This document shows positions 8,528 through 15,805 of a stretch of DNA of 18,967 bases, piece after piece. The notes beneath the pieces are model-generated. The model did not search any database, had not been told where the DNA came from, and saw only the letters and a list, made by a program, of their open reading frames with translations. A program made the position numbers and the translations under genes. Position 1 is the stretch's first letter, and the number at the start of each line of letters is the position of its first letter. Origin of the DNA: RSA11 sp965652565 (GTDB lineage: Bacteria; Actinomycetota; Thermoleophilia; Solirubrobacterales; 70-9); the NCBI GenBank assembly GCA_965652565.1, contig CBFGWL010000061.1, positions 1-18,967 of the forward strand, given 5' to 3'.

Positions 8528-9186
8528 AACTCCGCTGCGAGTCGGACTCGGACGCGGCTCATGCGCTCGGCCGAGATCGTGCCGCGAGATCGGACGCGCT
8601 TTGCGATCCCCCGCGGGTGACCGATGGGATAGCCACGGAACTCGCGAGCTCGAAACCACGGCAGACCATCGGCCCGCTCGTCGAAGCAGAGGGCGCCGTG
8701 CACCGGCACCGTCGGGTCGAGTGCACCGACGGCCGCCTGCACAAGACCCACCTGCCACTCGAGGGTGTCGATCAGCTTTGAGCGGTCCCGGCCGTTGATC
8801 ACCAGCTTCGCCTTGCCGAACAGCGGCTTGGCGACCCCCACCTTCCCCTTGTAGCTCTTCGCGTCGACGACCCAGACGCCGTTCGGGGCGAACGCGAGCA
8901 TGTCGATGTTCGCACGGCTCCTCGGGATCCGACGGTCATACAGCCAGCTGACTGAATCACCGCAGCGCCGCCGCAGCAGCCCAGCGAGCCGGGCTTCCCT
9001 CTCTGCGCCACGGTGCCAGTTGCGCTCATGGGTTGGTGTCCCTTGGAAGGCCAGGATCAGCCCACCGATCCGCGGGTACCGCTCACGTACTCGCCGCTCG
9101 CGGTTAGCGCGCCGACGCTCAGCCTCACGCCGGGCGCTCGCTCCCGGCGTACCTGACTCCCATCCGGGCGGGGCTTGCGAACTCAC
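8515..9186 (-). CDS. NERD-domain (nuclease-related) protein
   Basis: A 223-residue protein carrying the NERD fold, a branch of the restriction-endonuclease-like superfamily suggested to act on DNA. Expected catalytic features are present: RGAEREARL (59-67, acidic residue Glu62), RANIDMLAF (91-99, Asp95) and WVVDAKSYKG (105-114, the D-x-K pair Asp108 and Lys110). VHGALCFDERADGLPWF (162-178) and a final LAAEFPEA match the usual NERD C-terminal half. The first 40 residues are Arg/Glu-rich and probably helical. The GTG start at 9186 overlaps the stop of the upstream membrane protein (GTGA), so the two are translationally coupled. Codon usage is unlike the neighbours, with many T- or A-ending codons, suggesting acquisition. 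The biological role is not known. Confidence 0.85.
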   Translation of the reverse strand: MSSQAPPGWESGTPGASARREAERRRANRERRVRERYPRIGGLILAFQGTPTHERNWHRGAEREARLAGLLRRRCGDSVSWLYDRRIPRSRANIDMLAFAPNGVWVVDAKSYKGKVGVAKPLFGKAKLVINGRDRSKLIDTLEWQVGLVQAAVGALDPTVPVHGALCFDERADGLPWFRAREFRGYPIGHPRGIAKRVRSRGTISAERMSRVRVRLAAEFPEA

Positions 9187-10646
9187 TTTGTCTCCCCCAC
9201 GCCCGGTTCATCGGTCGTCGCGGGGCTGGCTTTAGGCTCCTTCCGCGAGTTGGACGCCAGGCCAGCTTCCGCTGAGATCTGCTTCCGCGAGAACGCCGGG
9301 TAGGTCCGAAAGCGCGGGATCGGGTCCGGGCAGCGCCCGGCGCGGCCGATGACTCGCCGCGAGCGGCCCGCCGGGATGTCGCGCACCGCGTCGCGGATCA
9401 CGCGCTCGGGCTGGCCGTCCACGATCGCGAGCGCCCAGAAGGGCAGGATGCGCAGGGGCCGTTGCGCGTGGATGCGCGCCAGGGCGACGCAGCCCCGGCG
9501 CGTCCGCGCGATCCATACGCGCAGCCGCGCCGGGGCTTGCGCGCCCGTGGGTCCCTCCCTGGCCCACACGCGTCCCGTATCCACGCTTGCTTCCGGGTCG
9601 TCGCTTGCGACCGGATGCAAGGCGAGCCCCCTCTGCCCTGGTGCAAGGTTTGCCCGAACGTCGATGTTGAGCGCCCCGATCTCGTCGCGCTCGCCGTCCG
9701 CACGTTCGGCCATCGCTGGGCGCGCGCCGAACGCGGCGTGATCCCCGTGGTTGGCGAGCTCCGCGACGTGCACGCGCTTCCCGTCGGCGAAGTCGACCGT
9801 CCACGCGCCGGTGACCTCGACCTCACGGGCACGCTCCAGCGGCGGCTGCCTCGGGCCCCCATCCTCGCCCAGGACGTCGACGCCGAAGAGCGAGAGCGCC
9901 CCCAGGACGAACGCCGCCGCGACCCCGCCGTAGATCGCGAGCCAGGCCGCCGCGCCGACCAAAACCATGACGGCGATGGCAGCCCACTGCCCGACGGTGA
10001 TGAGCCCCTCGCCGAGCCGCTCGAGAAAGCCCGGCGTGCGGCGCGCCCGCACGGGGATCGCACGGCCGGACGGTAAGGCCGCACCCCTGGTGCGCGCGGT
10101 CGCTCGACGCCCCGCACCCGTCCGCAGCTCGTCCTCGTAGGCGACGCCGACCAGCTCCGCGACGGCGTGCGGCTTGATCCCCCAGCCGCGCGACGCGCAG
10201 GCCTGCGCCAGGCTCTCGCCGCGACCGAGTGGGATCGCCGCGCATCCGTAGCGCTTGGCGAGCCGCTCGATGCGCCGGCGCTCGGACTCAGGCTCCGCGG
10301 CGCGCCAGAACAGCGCCGCCGGGCGGGCGTACTCGGCCCTGAATCCCTCCGCGTGCACCTCGATCCGCCCCCAGGCCTCGATGACCCCGAAGACCTCGCC
10401 GGCGTGGGCGTCGATGTCCACAACGTGCGGATGGAACGCATACAGCCCACACCCGCATCCCGGATACGGCGGGTCGGCGTGCAGGTCGCACTCCGCGCGC
10501 AGGGGGCGACCCGGCCGCCACTCCGTGTCGCGGAAGGGCGCGACGAGCCGGTTGCGCCGCACCTTCCACCGGCGCACGCCGTGGATCTCGCCGGCGAACA
10601 GCGGCGGATCGTTGCTCTCGACGCGGCGGCGCGGTGTGGGCGTCAT
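9183..10646 (-). CDS. Two-TM membrane protein with Cys/Trp-rich N-terminal domain
   Basis: A 487-residue protein of unknown function. The N-terminal cytoplasmic part (about 20-115) contains GVRRWKV, CGCGLYAF (64-71), GVIEAWGRIEVH and GFRAEYARPAALF. From memory this pattern is shared by uncharacterised actinobacterial proteins. A helical linker follows, then two hydrophobic helices (about 215-238 and 241-256). The C-terminal soluble region of about 225 residues appears beta-rich (VTGAWTVDFADGKRVHV...). ATG at 10646 has AGAGG five bases upstream. Its stop overlaps the NERD gene start, so the two proteins probably work together, perhaps at the membrane. The last 30 or so codons shift to the relaxed codon usage seen in the NERD gene. 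Confidence 0.7.
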   Translation of the reverse strand: MTPTPRRRVESNDPPLFAGEIHGVRRWKVRRNRLVAPFRDTEWRPGRPLRAECDLHADPPYPGCGCGLYAFHPHVVDIDAHAGEVFGVIEAWGRIEVHAEGFRAEYARPAALFWRAAEPESERRRIERLAKRYGCAAIPLGRGESLAQACASRGWGIKPHAVAELVGVAYEDELRTGAGRRATARTRGAALPSGRAIPVRARRTPGFLERLGEGLITVGQWAAIAVMVLVGAAAWLAIYGGVAAAFVLGALSLFGVDVLGEDGGPRQPPLERAREVEVTGAWTVDFADGKRVHVAELANHGDHAAFGARPAMAERADGERDEIGALNIDVRANLAPGQRGLALHPVASDDPEASVDTGRVWAREGPTGAQAPARLRVWIARTRRGCVALARIHAQRPLRILPFWALAIVDGQPERVIRDAVRDIPAGRSRRVIGRAGRCPDPIPRFRTYPAFSRKQISAEAGLASNSRKEPKASPATTDEPGVGETK

Positions 10647-10752
10647 CGGATCCTCTAGTCCCTAAGTCCGGCGAAGCGCCCGGCTCCTGACGAGTGCTGC
10701 CGCCGGCTCGTGGACCGAGCGCGTCAGTTGCGCATCCGCGCCTGCGACCCTT

Positions 10753-12180
10753 ATGGGTATCGGCGACCAGCTCGACTTCAGCACCGGCTTTCCCGAGCCG
10801 TCGGATCCCGGGGCGCCGCCGCCCGAGCGGCGCGATCCCGAGCTGCCCGGGCCCTACTCCGTGGGCACCTACGCGCGCAAGCTGCAGCAGTACCTGCGCG
10901 AGCGCGCGAACGTGCTGCTGATCGGCGAGGTCGTCAACCTGCGCCGCGCCCGCGCCAGCACCTACTTCGAGCTGCGCGACGCCGATGGCGCGCTGCCCTG
11001 CGCGATCTGGAACGACCAGCTCGAGCGGCTCGAGCTCGACGGCCAGCTCGCCGACGGCGTGGAGGTCGTCGCGGGCGGCGGGCTCGACTACTACCCGGGC
11101 TCGGCCACCTCCTCGCCCTCGTTCAGCTTCCGCGTCACGCACCTGCGCCTGGCCGGCGAAGGGGACCTGCTCGCCCGTCTGCAGGTGCTGCGCAAGCGCC
11201 TCGAAGCCGACGGGCTCTTCCTCCCGCAGAAGGAGCTGCCCCGCCCGCTCATCCCGAAGACGATCGGCGTCGTCACCGCGCGCGGGAGCGCCGCCTGCCG
11301 CGATCTGCTCGCCGGGCTGGAGCGCCGTGGCTGGCGCGGGACGATCGTGTGGGCCGACGCGCCCGTGCAGGACCGCCGCGCCGCGCCGCAGATCGCAAGC
11401 GCGCTGCGCTCGCTCGCCGAGCAGCCGCAGGTCGAGGTGGCGGTGGTCTGCCGCGGGGGCGGCTCGCTCGCCGATCTGTGGGCGTTCTGCGACGAGAACC
11501 TGTGCCGCACCGTGGCGCTGCTGCGCCTGCCGGTGGTGAGCGCGATCGGGCACGAATCGGACCAGACGCTGATCGACGACGTCTCGGCCGTGAGCTGCTC
11601 GACGCCCACGCACGCTGCCGAGGAGCTGGTGGGCGTCGATGTACGCCAGGCGCGCCGGGAGCTGCACGCCCGCGCGCTCGCCGCGCAGCGCTGCTCGCGC
11701 GCCGCGGTGCGCACCCGCGGCCGCCGGCTCGTCGAGCTCGCCGGTGCGCCCGCGCGCTCGGTGCGCGCCGAGCGCCTGCGCCTGCACCAGCTGCTGCGCG
11801 AGATCCGTGCCTCCGCCACGCGCGGAATCGCGGGCCGCGAACAGCGCGCCGCCCGTCACGCGCTCGTGCTCGCGCGCAAGGGCGGGGCCGCCAGAACGAC
11901 CGCGACCGACGCACAACTCGCGCTCGAGCGCATGGGCGCGGGGATCGCCGCTCGCGCGCGCGACGCGCAGCGGGCCCGGCTCGCGCGGCTCGCCGGGTTT
12001 GAGGTCGCCGTGCGCGGGCACGATCCGCAGCGCACGCTCGAGCGCGGTTACGCGCTCGTGGAGGGAGCCGACGGCGATCCCGTGACCAGCGCGCAGGCCG
12101 CGCGGGAGGAAAAGCGCGTACGCGTCCGCTTCGCAGACGATGCTGTCGCGGCGCGCATCGAGGAGGACGAAGAGCAGTGA
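10753..12180 (+). CDS. xseA: Exodeoxyribonuclease VII large subunit
   Basis: Catalytic subunit of exonuclease VII, which degrades single-stranded DNA from both ends to oligonucleotides. It has 475 residues. The OB-fold domain spans about 37-133 (SVGTYARKLQQYLRE, LLIGEVVNLRRA, STYFELRD). The nuclease core includes IGVVTARGSAACRDLL, VVCRGGGSLADLWAFCDENL and AIGHESDQTLIDD. Asp184, Arg234, His267 and Asp270 match the residues reported as essential in the E. coli enzyme. The usual RAPTPTAAAE motif is altered to SCSTPTHAAE. The C-terminal half is Arg/Ala-rich coiled coil, ending with the RGYALV-type segment. The N-terminus carries about 36 residues before the OB-fold. No Shine-Dalgarno precedes the ATG, so the exact start is uncertain. 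It overlaps xseB by GTGA. Confidence 0.95.
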   Translation: MGIGDQLDFSTGFPEPSDPGAPPPERRDPELPGPYSVGTYARKLQQYLRERANVLLIGEVVNLRRARASTYFELRDADGALPCAIWNDQLERLELDGQLADGVEVVAGGGLDYYPGSATSSPSFSFRVTHLRLAGEGDLLARLQVLRKRLEADGLFLPQKELPRPLIPKTIGVVTARGSAACRDLLAGLERRGWRGTIVWADAPVQDRRAAPQIASALRSLAEQPQVEVAVVCRGGGSLADLWAFCDENLCRTVALLRLPVVSAIGHESDQTLIDDVSAVSCSTPTHAAEELVGVDVRQARRELHARALAAQRCSRAAVRTRGRRLVELAGAPARSVRAERLRLHQLLREIRASATRGIAGREQRAARHALVLARKGGAARTTATDAQLALERMGAGIAARARDAQRARLARLAGFEVAVRGHDPQRTLERGYALVEGADGDPVTSAQAAREEKRVRVRFADDAVAARIEEDEEQ

Positions 12181-12428
12181 CCGAAGAGACCGAGACCACC
12201 CAGCCCGGCCCGCCGGAGCGCACCTACGAGAGCGCCGTGGCGCGCCTCGAGGAGATCATCGCCCGGCTCGACTCCGGCGAGGCGGAGCTGCGCGAGACGC
12301 TCGCGCTCTGCACCGAGGCGAAGGACCTGATCGTCTTCTGCAAGGAGGAGCTCCAGGCTGTGTCGGGCGCGCTCACCGAGCTGCAGCTCGACGAGCTCGT
12401 GCGCTCGCTCGAGGAGCCGGGCGCCTAG
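12177..12428 (+). CDS. xseB: Exodeoxyribonuclease VII small subunit
   Basis: Regulatory/structural subunit that binds the XseA coiled coil. Its 83 residues fit the family's usual 70-90. The typical XseB core is YESAVARLEEIIARLDSGE (18-36) followed by LRETLALCTEAKDLIVFCKEEL. The GTG start at 12177 overlaps the xseA stop. Its TAG stop shares the palindromic CTAG at 12425-12428 with the stop of the convergent tetR gene, leaving no intergenic DNA. Confidence 0.93.
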   Translation: MTEETETTQPGPPERTYESAVARLEEIIARLDSGEAELRETLALCTEAKDLIVFCKEELQAVSGALTELQLDELVRSLEEPGA

Positions 12429-13102
12429 GACGACGCGCGGCCCCGCGGCCGGCCGCTGCGGCGCATCGCCTCGAGCACCTCGTCGGCGGTGAGCGGCTCC
12501 GCGTCGAGCTCGCTCGGCGCGGAGCGGCTCTGTGCCATGCCGTCGAAGAACATGGTGAGCAGGCGCCGCCAGGACTGCTCGTCGGTGCCCTCGGTGAACT
12601 CGATCGCCGCTGCCAGCGCGAGGATCGCGAGCGGAAGGTCGAACGCCGCGAAATCGTCGCGCAGCTTGCCCTCCTTCTGCGCGCGCTCGATCAGCTCCTC
12701 GGTCGCGGCGCGCATCGCGTCGCGCACGGGCTCGACCCATTCGCGCTTACCGGGGTCGCTGAACATGAGCTCCTTGAGCGCCCGGTTGCGTCCGTGGAAC
12801 TCCGCGGCCTGCTCGATCAGCTGCTTGAGCCCCTCCCAGGCGTCCTCGTTGGCGCGCGCCTGGTCGCGGATCGCGAGGAGCTCCTCGACGCGCGATTGGA
12901 ACACCGCGTCCACGAGCGCGTCGCGGTCGGCGAAGCGCCGGTAGACGGTCCCGACGCCCACGCCGGCGCGCGCGGCGACGTCGTCGAGGCTGACCTGCAG
13001 GCCGCGCTCGGCGAAGAGCTCGGCCGCCGCCTCGAGGATGCGGCGGCGGTTGCGCTCGGCGTCGGCGCGGAGGGGGCGCGCGGTCTCGGGCTTGATGCTC
13101 AC
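12425..13102 (-). CDS. TetR-family regulator, divergent to the second MFS pump
   Basis: A DNA-binding regulator of 225 residues. The N-terminal helix-turn-helix reads RNRRRILEAAAELFAERG (17-34), then SLDDVAARAGVGVGTVYRRF (38-57), a textbook TetR HTH. The remainder would be the effector and dimer domain, with a basic tail (RRSGRPRGRASS). The GTG at 13102 is chosen because a TAGGAT box lies 6 nt upstream, with no ribosome site. It is divergent from the pump gene across 92 bp that contain a GCGGAG-N7-CTCCGC palindrome, so it most likely controls the pump and itself. It is not closely similar to the TetR at 5617-6195, and the palindromes differ too. Confidence 0.9.
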   Translation of the reverse strand: MSIKPETARPLRADAERNRRRILEAAAELFAERGLQVSLDDVAARAGVGVGTVYRRFADRDALVDAVFQSRVEELLAIRDQARANEDAWEGLKQLIEQAAEFHGRNRALKELMFSDPGKREWVEPVRDAMRAATEELIERAQKEGKLRDDFAAFDLPLAILALAAAIEFTEGTDEQSWRRLLTMFFDGMAQSRSAPSELDAEPLTADEVLEAMRRSGRPRGRASS

Positions 13103-13108
13103 ACACCA

Positions 13109-13114
13109 ATCCTA
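13109..13114 (-). promoter_or_regulatory. Putative -10 box of the divergent tetR gene
   Basis: TAGGAT on the minus strand ends 6 nt before the GTG at 13102. This predicts a leaderless message. Confidence 0.4.
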
Positions 13115-13117
13115 CAT

Positions 13118-13136
13118 GCGGAGAAGTTACCTCCGC
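13118..13136. promoter_or_regulatory. Candidate operator between tetR and the second MFS gene
   Basis: GCGGAG and CTCCGC form a perfect 6-bp inverted repeat around AAGTTAC (19 bp in all). It sits upstream of the tetR -10 (13109-13114) and of a TACGCT box (13145-13150) that could be the pump's -10, so bound repressor could silence both directions. Further TAAGT/ACTTA half-sites lie at 13156-13160 and 13176-13180. Confidence 0.5.
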
Positions 13137-13194
13137 TTATCTGCTACGCTCCTCATAAGTTGAGACCCATCCTCCACTTACTGCGAGGTACGCC

Positions 13195-14679
13195 ATGACC
13201 GCAGCAACCCCCCAAGACCCCCACCACGCCCGCCGCTGGCTGATCCTCGGGGTGATCGCCTTGGCGCAGCTGATGGTCGTCCTCGACGTGACGATCGTGA
13301 ACATCGCGCTGCCCTCGGCGCAGGCCGACCTCGGCTTCTCGGACGAGTCGCGCCAGTGGGTGATCACCGCCTACGCCCTGGCCTTCGGCTCCCTGCTTCT
13401 GCTCGGCGGGAAGATCAGCGACCTCGTCGGGCGCAAATGGACGTTCATCACCGGCCTGCTCGGCTTCGCCGGCGCCTCGGCGATCGCCGGCGCCGCCCCC
13501 TCGTTCGAGGTGCTGATCGCGGCGCGCGCGCTGCAGGGCGCCTTCGCCGCGCTGCTCGCGCCGGCGGCGCTCTCCATCGTCACCACCACGTTCACCGACC
13601 GCGACGAGCGGGCGCGCGCGTTCGGCATCTACGGCGCGATCGCCGGCTCGGGCGCGGCCGTCGGCCTTCTGCTCGGCGGCGTGCTCACCGAGGTGCTCTC
13701 CTGGCGCTGGACGATGTACGTGAACCTCGGCTTCGCCGTACCCGCAGCGCTCGCCGCCGGCCGGCTGCTCGTGAACCTGCGCCCGGCCGAGCGCCCGCGC
13801 ATCGACATCGCCGGCATCCTCGTCGCGACCAGCGGGCTCTTCGCGCTCGTCTACGGCTTCGCGAACGCCGAGCGCGAGGGCTGGGGCGCGGCGCTCACGA
13901 TCGCCTCGCTCGCCTTCGGCGTCGGCGCCGCCGCGGCCTTCATCGCGATCGAGCGCCGGGTGGCCGAACCGCTTCTGCGGCTGCGGGTCGTCGCCGAGCG
14001 CAATCGCGGCGCGGCGTTCCTCGCGATCGGTGTCGCCGCGGTCTCGATGTTCTCGGCGTTCCTGTTCCTGAGCTACTACCTGCAGGAAGGGCTCGGGTTC
14101 TCGCCGATCGAGTCCGGCCTCGCCTTCCTGCCGATGGTCGCGACGATCATGTTCGCCGCGATCAACGCCTCGACGCGGCTGCTGCCGCGCGTGGGCCCGC
14201 GCCCGCTCGTGCCGACCGGGATGCTCCTGGCCGCGGCGGGCTTCGTGTACCTGACGGGGATCGACGTCGGCGCCACCTACGCCGGCTCGATCCTGCCGGG
14301 GATCATGGTCATGGGCCTGGGCTTCGGCCTGGTGATGGCCCCGTCGATCGCGACGGCCACGAACGCCGTCGCGCCGGCCGACGCGGGCGTCGCCTCGGCG
14401 ATGGTGAACACCGCCCAGCAGATCGGCGGCTCGCTGGGCGTCGCGCTGCTCTCGACGATCTTCGCGAACGCTGTGAGCGGCTTCGTCCCCGCGGCCGGCA
14501 CGCCCGCGCAGCTCGCGCAGGCCGAGGCCGTGCTGCACGGCTACGCGACGGCGTTCTGGTGGGCCGCCGGGATCCTGGCCGTCGGGGCGATCGCGGTCGG
14601 GCTGCTGCTGGAGCGCGGGCGCACGGTCGCGGCCGAGTCGCCGGGCGTGAGTGGCCCCGTGGTCCCCGAGGCCGGCTGA
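13195..14679 (+). CDS. MFS efflux pump, DHA2 type (second copy)
   Basis: A cytoplasmic-membrane drug exporter of 494 residues with an apparent 14-helix pattern. Motifs seen: D1 in helix 1 (VVLDVTIVNIALPS, 28-41, with Asp31), motif A GKISDLVGRK (72-81), RALQGAFAALLAPAAL (111-126), and motif C AIAGSGAAVGLLLGG (148-162). The ATG at 13195 has GAGGT at 13185-13189. The leader is about 35-40 nt if the TACGCT box at 13145-13150 is its -10. The divergent TetR gene is the likely regulator. The substrate is unknown. It converges on the Pro/Lys-rich small gene with only 4 bp between stops. Confidence 0.92.
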   Translation: MTAATPQDPHHARRWLILGVIALAQLMVVLDVTIVNIALPSAQADLGFSDESRQWVITAYALAFGSLLLLGGKISDLVGRKWTFITGLLGFAGASAIAGAAPSFEVLIAARALQGAFAALLAPAALSIVTTTFTDRDERARAFGIYGAIAGSGAAVGLLLGGVLTEVLSWRWTMYVNLGFAVPAALAAGRLLVNLRPAERPRIDIAGILVATSGLFALVYGFANAEREGWGAALTIASLAFGVGAAAAFIAIERRVAEPLLRLRVVAERNRGAAFLAIGVAAVSMFSAFLFLSYYLQEGLGFSPIESGLAFLPMVATIMFAAINASTRLLPRVGPRPLVPTGMLLAAAGFVYLTGIDVGATYAGSILPGIMVMGLGFGLVMAPSIATATNAVAPADAGVASAMVNTAQQIGGSLGVALLSTIFANAVSGFVPAAGTPAQLAQAEAVLHGYATAFWWAAGILAVGAIAVGLLLERGRTVAAESPGVSGPVVPEAG

Positions 14680-14683
14680 CCTC

Positions 14684-14842
14684 TCAGCCCGGCGCCTTCG
14701 CGGGAGCCCGCTTCGGCTTGGCCGGGGCGGGCTTTCGCGTGGGGCGCTCGGGCGCGGGCTCGGGCTGGGTGCGCTTCGGCTCGCGGGCGGGCCGCTCGAG
14801 CGGCTCGACGATGATCGTGCGCGAAGGTCCTGGGAAGGTCAT
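14684..14842 (-). CDS. Small Pro/Lys/Arg-rich protein, 52 aa
   Basis: A short frame beginning MTFPGPSRTIIVEPLERPA and continuing as a low-complexity, probably disordered tail of Pro, Lys, Arg, Glu and Ala with repeated PAPAKPKRAPAK-like units. The structured N-terminus (RTIIVEPLE) resembles short actinobacterial proteins I recall with an RTIxVEPxxxPA start, but I do not know a function. No signal peptide or membrane helix is visible. It lies 38 bp downstream of the TauE-type permease gene in the same direction and may be cotranscribed. No ribosome site is evident before the ATG at 14842. The low complexity leaves some doubt that it is expressed. Confidence 0.45.
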   Translation of the reverse strand: MTFPGPSRTIIVEPLERPAREPKRTQPEPAPERPTRKPAPAKPKRAPAKAPG

Positions 14843-14880
14843 GACGGTGGGGTCCGCGCCGCGGCGGGCGATCTGACGGG

Positions 14881-15663
14881 CTAGGCGATTGCCTTGGCAA
14901 CGTAGTAGACGCCGAGGATCACGGCGAGCCCACCCAAGCCCCGGCGCAGGAGCGCCTCGGGCACGCGCTCCTGAAGGGTGGCGCCCGCGTAGCTGCCGGC
15001 CAGGCCGCCCGCGCCGAGCAGCAGGCCCAGCCCCCAGTCGGGCGCCGCGTCGCCCACGTCGCCGAGCGCGTCGAGCGCCGTGAACGTGGCGACGCCGACG
15101 AGCGAGGTCGCGAACGTAGCCGCGATCGCCGCCGGGACGACCTCGCGCGGCGAGTAGCGCATCGCCACCAGCAGGGGCCCGATCAGCGAGCCGCCGCCGA
15201 TTCCGTAGATCCCGCCGACGACACCGACGCCCGCGGCCAGGCCGCTCACCCGCGCCGGGACCGAGCGGGTCGCCTCGGCCCGGTCGTCCTCGCGCGGCGG
15301 CTCGGTGGACGCCAGGAACACGCCGAGCGGGACGAGCACCGCGGCGATCACGAGCAGGAAGGTCTCCGGCCCGGAGAGCACCTCGACCCGCAGCAGCGCG
15401 CCGACCACGACCCCGGGCAGCGTCCCGAGCGTCACCGCCCGCACCAGCGGACCACCCAGCCGCCCGGCGCGGCGGAAGCGCAGGAGCGCGCCGGGCGTCG
15501 CGACCACGTTGTAGAGGAGGTTGGTGGGCGTGACCGCCGGGTTCGGGACGCCGAGGATGCTCACCTGGACCGGCAGCAGAAAGACCGCGCCGGAGACACC
15601 CGCGGGCGTCGTCGCGACCGCGATGCAGAAGGCGATCAGGGCACCGAGCAGCTCGTCGGGCAT
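14881..15663 (-). CDS. TauE/SafE family membrane permease
   Basis: A multi-pass membrane protein of 260 residues in the sulfite-exporter TauE/SafE family, whose members are linked to transport of sulfite, sulfoacetate and related anions; the substrate here is unknown. The first half carries TTPAGVSGAVFLLPVQVSILG and PTNLLYNVVATPGAL. The second repeat carries GVVGGIYGIGGGSLIGPLLVA, the usual Gly-rich family signature. A charged loop (STEPPREDDRAEATRS) separates the two halves. The ATG at 15663 (MPDELLG) is preferred over an in-frame ATG at 15696 because a TACGGT box lies 6 nt before it. No sulfur-metabolism gene is adjacent. Confidence 0.88.
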   Translation of the reverse strand: MPDELLGALIAFCIAVATTPAGVSGAVFLLPVQVSILGVPNPAVTPTNLLYNVVATPGALLRFRRAGRLGGPLVRAVTLGTLPGVVVGALLRVEVLSGPETFLLVIAAVLVPLGVFLASTEPPREDDRAEATRSVPARVSGLAAGVGVVGGIYGIGGGSLIGPLLVAMRYSPREVVPAAIAATFATSLVGVATFTALDALGDVGDAAPDWGLGLLLGAGGLAGSYAGATLQERVPEALLRRGLGGLAVILGVYYVAKAIA

Positions 15664-15669
15664 CGCGAA

Positions 15670-15675
15670 ACCGTA
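15670..15675 (-). promoter_or_regulatory. Putative -10 box of the TauE/SafE gene
   Basis: TACGGT on the minus strand ends 6 nt before the ATG at 15663, again predicting a leaderless start. No good -35 is visible. Confidence 0.35.
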
Positions 15676-15709
15676 ACCCGCCACGGCGGGGCGCATGTGT
15701 GCTGCGCGC

Positions 15710-15735
15710 CCCGCGGGCAGTTATGGTTGCGCGGG
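15710..15735. promoter_or_regulatory. Inverted repeat around a possible sigma-operon -10
   Basis: CCCGCG (15710-15715) and CGCGGG (15730-15735) flank a 14-bp spacer holding TATGGT (15722-15727), a plausible -10 for the operon that starts at 15806. In DNA this rich in G+C such a repeat could be chance. Confidence 0.25.
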
Positions 15736-15805
15736 TCGCGGGAGACGCGGCGGGCCCGTCAGGAAGGCGGCGCCCGGGGGGACTCTCTCGCGTTGGAGCG
15801 AGCGC

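Noticed and set aside
10288..12021. Long minus-strand frame antisense to xseA
   Set aside because: Clear xseA on the other strand; the antisense product is Ala/Arg/Gly-rich shadow sequence with no domain.
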